This document shows, piece after piece, positions 24,879 through 34,548 of a stretch of 64,000 bases of DNA. The notes under the pieces were generated by a model. It made no database searches and was not told the origin of the DNA. It was given only the letters and a program-made list of their open reading frames with translations. Position numbers and translations under genes: made by a program. The first letter of the stretch is position 1. Every line of letters starts with the position of its first letter. Source of the stretch: Chamaecyparis obtusa (lineage: Eukaryota > Streptophyta > Pinopsida > Cupressales > Cupressaceae); assembly GCA_027943335.1 (NCBI GenBank), contig BSBK01006749.1:536001-600000 (forward strand), read 5' to 3'.

Positions 24879-27419
24879 ATGAGTAGTCAAGGCTCAGTGG
24901 GTGGGGAGGGATCTCAAAGATTTAAAATTGATAAAGGGTCTCCTTTATGGAGACACACCACAAGAATTTCTCAATGTGTTGGAGGTGGGGGGTATGTATG
25001 GAAATGTAATTTTTGCAAAACACAATATAGAAGCTCCTACTCTTGGGTAAAATATCATCTTTTAGGCCCTGGGGGTCAAGGGATTAACATATGTGAGGGG
25101 GAAGATAAGAAGGGATTGCCAGCTGCACAAATAGCAACTTTGGTAAAAGAACAAGAAGCTGACAGAATATGTGCAAAAGGGAAACAAGTTTCTTATACTA
25201 GTAAATAGAAAACAATGCAGCCACCCACTCAAATGCAATCTAGATCACATCCATTTTTGCCTATGCCTTCTAGGGATGAAGATGTAGATCAACCACACAA
25301 CACCCCCCGCAAGAGAGGCCCATTAGATAGGGCATTTCAAAATGAGTTAAGAGATATTGCTGATGCCAAAGTTGGACATTGCCTCTTTGCAAATGGTGTT
25401 CCATTCAACTTTGTGAGATCACCTTATTTTAGTGACATGTGTGAAGGAATAAATGAAGCACCTTCTGGTTACCGTGGCCCTAGATATGAAAAGTTGCACA
25501 CCACCATATTACAAAATGAGAGAAAAAATGTAGAGAACCTACTACAACCAATAAGAGATTCTTGGGTCCAATCAGGTGTGTCTATTGTTTCAAATGGATG
25601 GAAAGATTGCAAAAACCGTCCTTTAATTAATGTAATTGCTGTATCTCCCAAGGGGTCAATGTTTTTGAAGGCGGTTGACTGTGAAGGTGAAGTCAAAAAT
25701 GCAGAGTTCATTGCTCAGATTCTCATTGATTCCATAGAGTCCGTGGGTCATCACAATGTTGTCCAAGTAATTACGGACAATGCAAAAGTTTGCAAGGCTG
25801 CAGGTGCTTTGATAGAGGCTAGATATGATCACATCTTTTGGACACCGTGCACTGTCCATTCTCTCAATCTAGTGATGAAGGCAATTGGCACCGAAATAGA
25901 TTGGGTGAAACAGGTGTATGAGGGTGAGGAGATTCAAATGTTTGTGACAAATCACCATATGTCACAAGCAATTTTCAGAACTTACTCAAAATTGGAATTG
26001 TTGAAGGTAAATTTTAAAATTTAATTTATAATTTATTTAGTTTCATTTATCATTTTATAATTTTTATGTCATGTTTTAACTTTCTACTAACATGTTTTAG
26101 GTGGCTGAAACCCGGTCTGCCTCTCACACAATTGTGTTGAGACGGTTTGTCAAGGTGAATGAGGCCTTATCACAAATGGTTATTAGTAACCAATGGAGCA
26201 TCTGGAAGCAGTCCAGTACAGTCAGGGCCCAAAAGGTGAAGGCATTGATATTAGATGATGATTGGTGGACTCGTGTGGAGTATGTCTTGGAATTCACTGA
26301 TCCCATCATGTCTATGCTTCGATTTGCCGACACTGATTTACCATGCTTGGGGGATATCTATGATAGCATGGACAATGTTGGAGAAGATAAAAATGGTAAG
26401 TTATAAATTTAATACATTCCTTTATCTTTGTTTATTGAGAGTTATTTAAATTCAAAATTGACATAATGATAACTTACATGAACATCATTTGATATCCCAG
26501 GTCATACATAGGAGAGAGAATGATCCCGAGGACACCTTATACAAAAAAGTGGAAGCAATGGTTGTTCATCGTTGGAACAAGATGACCACACCTTTGTACC
26601 TCCTAGCATATGCTCTTTCTCCCAGGTACTATAGCACACAAGTACTTGGTATTCCAGGTAGAGTGGCACCATATAGAGATGCTGAGGTTGCCAATGGGTA
26701 TAAGAAGGCATTTGATAAAATCTTCTGCGATCCAAATATTGGGGTAAGTGTTAGGAGAGAATTTGGATCATTTATCTCAGGAAGAGATCTCGGCCCTACT
26801 GCTATCAATGACCAAAGCAAAATGGATGCTGTTACATGGTGTTATCTTCATAGGCAAGATTATCTATACCTCGAACCTCTTGCGATTAAGGTTCTATCAC
26901 AAGTAAGTTTTTAAGTTTTAACTTTTTTTTTCGTTTTGTTTTGTCACTTGCATTGTAGAATTTAATACTTAACGCTCTTGAATTTATCTTGTATTTTTTT
27001 AATTTTGTTGGTTTTCTCTCTAGGTTGCGAGCTCTTCTGCCGCTGAGCGGAATTGGAGTACTTACTCCTTTATCCACTCAGTCAAGCGTAACCGGTTGGC
27101 TGCAAAAAAAGCAGAAGATTTGGTGTATGTTCACAACAACTTGCGTCTCCTGTCATGGAAGGATCCAAAGTACAAGAAGGGGCCAGCGAAGCTTTGGGAT
27201 GTAGCACCCGAGTCTACTGACCTAGATATGACCATTCAGGATCTTGCTAGAAGCACTTTGGCTGATGTGGATTATGATGATGATGATGATGATGATGATG
27301 AGACAGTACCCTCTAGTACTAGTGGAACTTTGGGTTCCATTAATGATGATTTTGATCAAACACTTGCAGCTACTGGAGACCCCATTGATCCAGATTTTTT
27401 TGATAATCCATTTGATTGA
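24879..27419 (+). pseudogene. hAT transposase, multi-exon, nearly intact
   Basis: Would bind the element ends and cut them out. Probable exons: 24,879-26,006, 26,101-26,395, 26,501-26,902 and 27,024-27,419, with GT...AG introns of 94, 105 and 121 bp. Domains: BED-type finger (WKCNFCKTQYRSSYSWVKYH, about 25,000-25,060); RNase-H-like core with VITDNAKVCKAAG and TPCTVHSLNL; middle region (VVHRWNKMTTPLYLLAYAL); hAT dimerisation motif (SSAAERNWSTYSFIHS); acidic C-terminus with an Asp run. Breaks: an in-frame TAG at 25,206-25,208; the core motif usually SDGW reads SNGW (Asn codon 25,593-25,595), removing a catalytic acid; and the second intron, spliced canonically, does not keep frame. The protein is therefore probably inactive, though about 740 codons long and little eroded. 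Confidence 0.9.
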
Positions 27420-27663
27420 TGAACCATTGAACATTGAATCATGTCTCAAACTTTAATGAACAATATTTTGAATTGTCATTTTGTAATTCAGTAATACTAA
27501 TTCAATATGCTGATTTTCTTTAGAATCGTCAACATAGAATCATAGATCAATGATCAAGTATGCTATTTGAAGTTTTAATGATCAAGCATCATAGATTCAT
27601 AGTATGAAATGATTTAGTTTTAGAATTATGTATATTTCTCTTATATTTTTGGATATATAATGC

Positions 27664-27686
27664 ATATATATATATATATATATATA
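27664..27686. repeat. (AT)n microsatellite
   Basis: An AT dinucleotide run in the 3' part of the hAT element, after the transposase gene and before the right-hand subterminal GAATCC words. Confidence 0.9.
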
Positions 27687-27780
27687 CTCACGAATCCAAA
27701 ACGGGAAATTTTTTTTTCATGAATCCACGAACCGGATTCATGAACCCGAATCCATCCCCGAATCCGAATCGGCAACTAAG

Positions 27781-27788
27781 GTCTCAAG
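27781..27788. repeat. hAT target site duplication, right copy
   Basis: GTCTCAAG, identical to the left copy at 24,243-24,250. Confidence 0.9.
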
Positions 27789-28347
27789 CCATCATTCATT
27801 TGTACTGGTCCGTACTGTTGCAGAAACTCACAGAAATACAGGAAAAAGTGTTGTTTTTATTGCTCAAATGTTCAAATTACATTCTCCGTCTAAGACCCGA
27901 CCATATGGGGTACTTTATAGACCTTTCCCAACGTCCACAACTGATTTTCAAAGGTTGTGACCGTTGAGAGGATTAGTTACAACATTTTGGCAAAAGTTGC
28001 AAAGTTGACAACTTTGCATTGACAACATTTTGTGCAATTTTGCACTTTTTGCTCACAATGAGCAACTTGACTAAGTCCTTATGTTTTAGGGGTTCCACAT
28101 GAACCAAAAGTACTTAAAACATCAACCTAGCCTCTAACATAGCCTAACTACCATCTAAATGATCCTTTGACCCAACTTTGGCCAAGAGGTTTATAGAAAC
28201 ACCAACTTGGTAAAGGGTCTTACAAATGGATCCCATTATTAGTTTTGAGTCCCATGAACTTCTTTATTGTTCACCAATGTCCTAGGAGGAATAGACATCC
28301 CAGGAGTTGAAAGATTTGCATCATGTTGTTAGGGTGCTCCTGCACCA

Positions 28348-29221
28348 ACATCTGCCTCTTTATTCCATGCTCTTCAAAATATGTAATGAACTCTCTTGAT
28401 GTAAATTCTCCTCCTCTGTCTAATCTTAAACACTTCATCTTGAATCCTGTCTCAATCTCAACCATAGCACTAAAGATCTTGAATTTGTCAAAAGCTTTAG
28501 ATTTCTCTTTTAAAAATGTAACCCACATTATCCTAGAATAATCATCAATGAACAAAATGAAATACTTATCTCCATAGTACCTCCTAGTCCTAGTAGGACC
28601 ACACAAATTTGTATGCACCAAATCTAACAATCCACTGGAAGAATAAATCTCGCTCTTAAAGGTAGATTTCGTTAGTTTTCCCAACTGACATTCTTTACAC
28701 ATCGCATTAGCAGGTTTCAACAACTTAGGCAAATCTCTTACAGCATTAGAAGAACTGATATTCACAGTGTTATCAAAATTTACATGACAAAATCTCTTAT
28801 GCCACAACCAACTGTCATCAATTTTAGCAATCAAGCACCTATTCTCTGCATTATTCAAATGAAAAACATTGCCTCTGGTCTTTGTACCTGATGCAATCTC
28901 ATTTCTTGTACTTCCCAAAGTTATGCACTTCCCATCTTTGAATTGTAAGTTGAATCCCTTGTCAACAAGTTGTCCAACACTCAAAAGATTATGCTTCAAA
29001 CCTTCAACGTACAAGACATCATCATTACTGTTCTTACCATCAAGAGTAACTGATCCTCTTCCTTTGATAAAGCAAGGAGAATTGTCACCAAATCTGACAA
29101 CACCACCATCATACTTTTCAAATTTCACAAACTTGTTCTTATCTCCTATCATGTGATGTGAACATCCATTGTCTATTACCCATTCATCTGTATGTTCAAC
29201 ATGTGCAGCAAGAGTTTTTTC
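28348..29221 (-). pseudogene. Copia 1 protease and integrase N-terminal part
   Basis: Open from about 29,152 down to the insertion. The protease site reads VIDNGCSHHM where D-S-G is usual. Next come DVLYVEGLKHNLLSVGQL (gag-pre-integrase region), the integrase zinc-binding pattern (WHKRFCHVN, then CKECQLGK), and core motifs LVHTNLCGP, FILFIDDYSR and LRLDRGGEFTS. The first catalytic Asp (HTDLCGP in active relatives) is Asn here. The frame runs to KRQM at about 28,352 and then enters the insertion. The remaining integrase is at 22,521-23,167. Confidence 0.9.
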
Positions 29222-30216
29222 TTAATTCTCAAAAATAGGGAATTCGTCCGTAATAGCAACAAACACAACTTCATCTTCACTCTTCTCAGATTCTTCATCA
29301 GTCACACCTTCACTAGCAAAACACTTCTTATGATATTTAGGTTGATATTTCTTAGGCACTCTCTCAGGACATCTAAAGGCAAAATGACCAATCTTGTTGC
29401 AAGAAAACATTTCAGAGGTAACTTTCCTTCATACTTACCTGCACCTTTAGAGACTCTTAGCAATCAAGGCTTCTAACTCATCCAATTTTCTTTCCTCTTA
29501 AATATTTTCCAATTCCTTAGCATATCTAGATCCAGACTTAGATGAATTTGAAGAACTTTCACCATAATCATATCTCTGCTTTTCCTTAGAAATAATAGCT
29601 TTACATACAGACTCAACCTTATGTAAACTATCACCAAATTTAGCCATTTCAAAAGCAGATAACTTATCGACCAATGTATCTCGTCACAGTAGTTACAGTT
29701 CTGATTTCTTCAATGGCAACAACCTTGGTATCATAGGTAGGAGGCAGGGAACTCAGAATCTTCAAGACAATTTCATCCTCATCCATCACTCCACCGACGC
29801 ATCTGATTCCAACAACCAGTTTAGTCACCTTCCTTACAAAAGTAGCAATGTTCTCATCTTTGCCTATCATTAGGTTCTCAAGCTTTCCTTTCAGACTTTG
29901 TAGCTTCGCCCACTTTACACAGATCTCCATGTAGACTTTTCAATTTTAACTAGATCTCAAGTGTTGTAGTCAACTCCATGACGTTAGTATACTCTAGATC
30001 TGATAAGGCACTGTAAAAGCCTTCCTTTGCTCTCATCTTGCATTTAAATTCCTTCTCATTAGGCGTAGCATTAGCAAGATTTGTAGGAGGCTACTAGTCT
30101 TTCTTAGTCACTTCCCAATATTCCAATCGCATGCATATCAAATGTGTAATCATTCTGCTTTTCCAAGCTCCATAGTTGATTTCATCAAACTTCGGACTAT
30201 CCTTAAAATCTGCCAT
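29222..30216 (-). pseudogene. Copia 1 gag
   Basis: Would form the virus-like particle coat. The start at 30,216 opens MADFKDSPKFDEINYGAWKS, a typical copia gag beginning, and MRLEYWEV follows. Stops and frameshifts break the middle. At about 29,370-29,410 the frame shows SCNKIGHFAFRCPERVPKKY, a CCHC knuckle whose first Cys falls in another frame because of a one-base loss. An acidic tail (EESEKSEDEVVFVA) leads toward the protease. Confidence 0.85.
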
Positions 30217-30257
30217 CACAAATCTCCTCAAGCAGTCAAGCTCCCAAAAGAGGACCA

Positions 30258-30270
30258 GGATTTGATACCA
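30258..30270 (-). promoter_or_regulatory. Copia 1 primer binding site
   Basis: On the minus strand TGGTATCAAATCC begins two bases after the LTR end (ACA-AT-TGGTATC). It resembles the initiator tRNA-Met primer site TGGTATCAGAGC, so it supports 5' LTR identity for 30,273-31,929. Confidence 0.8.
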
Positions 30271-30272
30271 AT

Positions 30273-31929
30273 TGTTAGCAACAATGCAGCACAAACAACT
30301 GAGAGAGGGAGGGTAAATCAATTGTGTCCTAAAACTTAAACTTTTAACCAACTTACAAACTTCAACACATATAGCTGAAAGATAAGCAATACAACACGAG
30401 CAAATAACACCATAACATGTAACACCAAATTTTTGTTGTGGAAACCCTGTTAGAGGAAAAACCACGGTGGGAATCAAACCCACGAGATATTGTACTAGCA
30501 CAAGAAACCATGTTAAAGGTACAATAGGAATGCACATGCATTCAAGCTCACTGCTCAAAACAAGAGAGGGCTACAATCTTGAGATTACAACAAGGGCAAC
30601 AACCCAAGGTGGACAACAATCTACTGAGAGAGGGAGGGTAAATCAATTGTGTCCTTAAACTTAAACTTTTAACCAACTTACAAACTTCAACACATATAGC
30701 TGAAAGATAAGCAATACAACACAAGCAAATAACACCATAACATGTAACGCCAAATTTTTGTCGTGGAAACCCTGTTAGAGGAAAAACCACGATGGGAATC
30801 AAACCCAAGATATTGTACTAGCACAAGAAACCATGTTAAAGGTACAATAGGAATGCACATGCATTCAAGCTCACTACCTAGAGCTCACTACTCAAAACAA
30901 GAGAGGGCTACAATCCTGAGATTACAACAAGGGCAACAACCCAAGGTGGACAACAATCTACCGAGTTATGAATTGACAGATAGCATCTGATATGCCAAAA
31001 CAGTTCCAATGAAGTACAATTGAACAATCAATAGATTCCACTCATACCTCTGCTCAACAACACCGATACAACATTTTTGCACACTATACACATCCAACAA
31101 TCTGCCACACCTATCCTCTTTGTTCGCACTCACAAATGATTACAACTTTATACCCAACTCATCAACTTATTCCATAAGGTCGGCCAGCATTGCCTTAATT
31201 AGAAATAAATTACATAACACTTAACGAGCCGATCCAAAAAAAGTCACCAGGGCCATAGCTAGTACCCAAAAGAATATCCTAGAACAGGCCACGATCCATA
31301 GATCACGCCACAAATCTTTGCAACACGGTATCCCATCAAGTCGGCCAAGAACAATAGAAGATATCAACATTTTATACCAATTTACCAAATCCGATCACAT
31401 AGCCCAATGCAATCCAACAACACGAATAGGACACGATCTAGAAACATAAGCAAGCAACATGAAATAACACAACAAAACCATCTCTAACTCAAAATCCACG
31501 AACATCTCTGAACTATTCGCCAAGAACACTGAACAACAACCTCTCAATCAAGAAAAATAGCCTGCTAGCAACCAAATCACGAAGCACTCGAGATGAGGAC
31601 ACACATCCATGTCCTGAACACTCCACTAGATTAGCAACAAAAGATATTGCAAGACCTAGCCACACTAATCGAAAAAGAGCAACACTATCTTTGCCAGAAC
31701 ACCAAAAACTGTCTCTAATGAATCAACTGTAACTCACTCCAAACATACAACGATCCTCTGTAATTCAACCAAGATCAAGTACAGGCACTCCTCAACATCA
31801 CAACTTCTGATACTCAAACACAACTCTCTAACCGATCACAACACTCTACTCTGTAAGTCAAGAACATTGTCCAAACTGATGTAATATTTTGACATCAATG
31901 TCAGCACATATATGCAATATATCCCAACA
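30273..31929 (-). repeat. Copia 1 5' LTR
   Basis: Starts TGTTGGGATATATTGC (rc of 31,914-31,929), ends TAACA at 30,273, and abuts the primer site. Its 1,657 bp exceed the 3' LTR (about 1,313 bp), mainly because of a 325-bp tandem duplication (30,301-30,625 repeated from 30,626). Confidence 0.88.
30301..30960. repeat. 325-bp tandem duplication within the copia 1 5' LTR
   Basis: Two copies start with GAGAGAGGGAGGGTAAATCA, at 30,301 and 30,626, and run through the same blocks to GGTGGACAACAATCTAC. The second copy has a short extra stretch near 30,875-30,890. The 3' LTR has one copy, so the duplication followed insertion or the 3' LTR lost it. Confidence 0.9.
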
Positions 31930-32315
31930 GGCTTGGATAATTCAATCGGGGAATAGGAGGTATCGAACGAATTCGACACTTAGAAATGGGTATTTTGATC
32001 AATGTCGTCACATGAAAATTAAATTAGGCAAGGTAAGTTTGTGCAAAAGGTGAAAATGGATGCCTCGATAAAAATTAACTTGAAGAAGCCATGAAAGATG
32101 GTGCCTCGACCATCAAGACGGGAATAAGAGGTAAAAGTGAAAAATTAAAATTTCCAAGATGTCTCCTTCCCATGCTAATCCACACACCTAGGAAGAAAAC
32201 ATGAAATAGAAAGTGCAAAGTCAGGAAGAAGATACAAAATGGAATTTTTGAAAATGACTCCCTCCATGAACTTAAGGCATGAAATAATAGAAGAAACAAG
32301 TGAAAGTGCAAAGGC
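31930..32315. other. Spacer between copia 1 and copia 2
   Basis: No gene seen. Together with 37,958-38,693 it would be the empty target of copia 2. Confidence 0.4.
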
Positions 32316-32522
32316 TGTTAGAATAATATCTCTATATAGTCAATGGTCAATAATGTAATTTATTAGTTGATCTTTCAGTGTAGTTAGAATAGAGTATTTC
32401 TATTTCCTGCTTTCAGTTTTCCTCAGTTTCTTTTTAGAAACTTCAACAATGTATTTGCCTATATAAGGTTTATCATTACTCAATAATAATCAAGCAATTA
32501 CCATTGTCTCATTTTTGTTTCA
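32316..32522 (+). repeat. Copia 2 5' LTR
   Basis: TGTTAGAATAATATCTC...TTTCA, 207 bp, collinear with the 208-bp copy at 37,750-37,957 with scattered substitutions and small indels. It contains CCTATATAAGG at about 32,458-32,468, a plausible TATA box for element transcription. Confidence 0.93.
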
Positions 32523-32534
32523 TGGAATCAGAAC
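32523..32534 (+). promoter_or_regulatory. Copia 2 primer binding site
   Basis: TGGAATCAGAAC directly after the LTR matches the initiator tRNA-Met site TGGTATCAGAGC in 10 of 12 bases. Confidence 0.8.
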
Positions 32535-33173
32535 GGGAAAATGAAATTCCTTTTTCAAAAAATTTCAAATGAAAATTTTCAAGCTTCTCTGGAAAACAAT
32601 TTTTTTTGGGCGTTTATTCTCTCTATAATTTGCAATTGAAAGAATCGTTGGTTGAATCCAAATTGAGGGTATTTTTGTTCAACAATTTTGTTAGTAGCTC
32701 GCACAACATAAAACAATGATTTTTTGTGTTCAAAAGGTTCTGTGAAGGGTTTTTCGTGTCATTTTTTGACTAATTCTTACTACAACACTCACATCCATTT
32801 TTGGATGCTCATTTGTCCAAATCAAAAGTCTTTTTTGTTCCTTTCTTTGCATTTTCAGAGCATGCAAAAGTGTCTTCGACCGTTTTTGTTCAACGGCTCT
32901 GTAAAACACGATTTTTAAAACCCGCAACCATGTTCAAGTCACGATTTCCTACCTAAGACAATGTCTGGAGTTTCTCATTGCTACACCCAGGGTTTTCAGA
33001 AGAATAGACAATCAACGCTTTGTGATTATTCTTCATTTGTGATTTTTTGCTGACAGCTTTGCTTCCCTACGGCCAGGGTTTTATGGTGTTACGATTTGAA
33101 GTTTGGTGCTCTAGGGTTTCTACAGTCTGTGCGAGCTTAGAAAATTCTAACTTTCCTGCAAACATTCTACATT

Positions 33174-33473
33174 ATGACACAATTGAGGACAAGATCGCAT
33201 CATCTCAGGTGCGAGACGGGCAAATGGAAGAGGTTGAAAGAGGCTTGGGAGGAGAGAACTTGCATGTTTTGTGGGACGGGCGCAATTGAGACAGAATGGC
33301 ACTTTCTCATGGAATGCACTGCCTATGATGATATTCGTGCTAATTATGAAGCCATCTTGAAAGTGGACAACATGAATAGTTTATTTGAAGAGGATAAGGT
33401 CAACCAAACTGCAGGTTTGCTGGTGAAGTTTCATAAAAGATCGGAGCTAGAAAGGATTATGGAAATTGTTTAG
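33174..33473 (+). pseudogene. Cys/His-finger (zf-RVT-like) fragment in the copia 2 leader
   Basis: A 99-codon open stretch lies between the primer site and gag, where copia elements normally have no coding sequence. It reads CETGKWKRLKEAWEERTCMF, then CGTGAIETEWHFLMECTAY, followed by DDIRANYEAIL. The spacing C-x2-C...H-F-x3-C, followed by an aromatic residue and DIR, is the pattern of C-terminal zinc-binding tails in LINE reverse transcriptases and related proteins. I infer a captured or inserted fragment. It ends at a TAG (33,471-33,473), and no further RT motifs lie next to it. Confidence 0.5.
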
Positions 33474-33737
33474 GGGTGTGAGTTCCTCTAGTCCCTTAGG
33501 CTGCTTGGCCTCGTGGACGTCATTAAAATCTTTCATTCATTAGTGCTATAGAAAATTTCCGAGTTCTATGTTTTCTCTAGGTTTTCTTCTAGCACAACCT
33601 AGGGTTTCAAGGTCTTTGTACCTGCGGCTAGGTATTTTTTTCTTTTTTGCATTGAGAGTTGTACCAATAAATATTTCTATTTCGAAATTTGTGCCAGCAT
33701 TTTGCCTTTGTTTATTGTGCCTTGGGAAGCATGCAGA

Positions 33738-34548
33738 ATGGCATCATTAACAAATATCATGCTTGAAAACGGTCTAAAATTCAATGGAAAAAATTATAAC
33801 ACTTGGAAGCAGCACATGTTGACAATCTTTGAGTATCAATGGCTTGATGCAGTTGTTCTAAACATGACTACACTTCCTACCACTGCTAGAAAAGATCAAA
33901 ACAAATGGGATGAGCGCAACTGGGAAGCTATCATGCTCGTCAAACTCTTAGTCACAAATGATCAGCTCCCTTGGGTGCCATCTAGTAAAACTGCTAAGGA
34001 AATTTGGGATTATTTGAAGGACCTTCATGAAATCTCCGACAAGAGCAGAGCATTCTTTCTTAAGAACAAGTTTTCCATCATGATGGATGAGAAAATGTCC
34101 TTACATTAGCATCTGACAAAGATTAAGGATATTCGTGATCAGTTGGAGGCGATTAGTCGAAAAATGGAGGGAGACATGGTAGTCATCACTTTGAAGAGTC
34201 TACCTAAGTCTTATGAGCACATTGTCGAGACACTCAACATTACCTCAACTAATGTTGATCTGAAATTCTTTGAGCTTTGCACCCAACTTTTGCACTAGGA
34301 TCAATGGAAACAACAGTTTGGTAGCAGTGCTAGTTCATCCTCCATAGGACAAGCGTTGTCTCCTAAGTCTTATGCTAAGGAAAAACAAAAAGGTCAGCAC
34401 AAGGACTTAAGTTTTTCTTAGGATAGTAAGAAGAAAAAGAACGTTCAATGTAACTATTGCCCCAAGTATAGTCACATGAAGGTCGATTGTTAGCTTCGGT
34501 TGGCTTCTGCGCCAAATAAGCAAGGAGGGTCTCAACCCAAAGCAACAG
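33738..34548 (+). pseudogene. Copia 2 gag
   Basis: Starts MASLTNIMLENGLKFNGKNY, followed by NTWKQHMLTIFEY, the usual UBN2-type copia gag opening. It then has EIWDYLKDLHEISDKSRAFF, DIRDQLEAISRKM and VITLKSLPKSYEHIVETL. A complete CCHC knuckle, CNYCPKYSHMKVDC, lies at 34,449-34,490. In-frame stops occur at 34,107-34,109, before DQWKQQF, before DSKKKKN and after the knuckle, all in one frame, so the decay is mostly by substitution. Confidence 0.88.

Larger units (their letters stand above)
24251..27780 (+). mobile_element. Structurally complete hAT DNA transposon, 3,530 bp
   Basis: Bounded by an exact 8-bp duplication, GTCTCAAG (24,243-24,250 and 27,781-27,788). Terminal inverted repeats are CTCAGTTGCC at the left and, read inward, CTTAGTTGCC at the right (9 of 10 match); the next bases are GGATTCG and GATTCGG. 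Both subterminal regions are full of GGATTC/GAATCC words, and the left one holds a strong palindrome (24,324-24,444). Inside is one multi-exon gene (24,879-27,419) with BED-finger, RNase-H-like and hAT dimerisation regions. It lies inside the insertion that splits copia 1 integrase, so it is the youngest event of that nest. Confidence 0.92.
23172..28347. mobile_element. Unidentified insertion in the copia 1 integrase gene
   Basis: Copia 1 integrase coding sequence stops at about 23,171 and resumes at about 28,348. The word ACAT occurs at both edges (23,168-23,171 and 28,348-28,351) and only once in the expected unbroken gene. The two ends are weak inverted repeats: TGATGTAGAGCCCC from 23,173, against TGGTGCAGGAGCACCC read inward from 28,347. 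Without the hAT element inside it, the insertion is about 1.64 kb and has no coding capacity I can recognise. It could be a short non-autonomous DNA transposon. LTR ends of the TGATG...CATCA type (28,318-28,323) are another possibility. Confidence 0.5.
19310..31929 (-). mobile_element. Ty1-copia retrotransposon 1, minus strand, interrupted
   Basis: Read from right to left: 5' LTR (31,929-30,273), a primer binding site resembling the 3' end of initiator tRNA-Met (30,270-30,258), gag, protease, integrase, reverse transcriptase, RNase H, polypurine tracts and the 3' LTR (20,622-19,310). Integrase before RT defines Ty1-copia. About 5.2 kb of foreign DNA (23,172-28,347), itself carrying an hAT element, splits the integrase gene. 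Without the insertion the element would be about 7.4 kb. Stops and frameshifts in every gene and diverged LTRs mark it as old. No matching target duplication was seen (ACAAA on the left, GGCTT on the right). Confidence 0.9.

Noticed and set aside
27222..27456. Open frames with Ile or Met runs opposite or beside the hAT transposase end
   Set aside because: Shadows of the GAT repeat that encodes the Asp run in the true frame.
23172..28347. Calling the insertion an LTR retrotransposon with TGATG...CATCA ends
   Set aside because: No matching pair of LTRs, primer site or polypurine tract was found inside the two flanks; the terminal words alone are too short.
19305..31934. Target duplication for copia 1
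   Set aside because: The outer 5-bp words (ACAAA and GGCTT) do not match, so no duplication is claimed.
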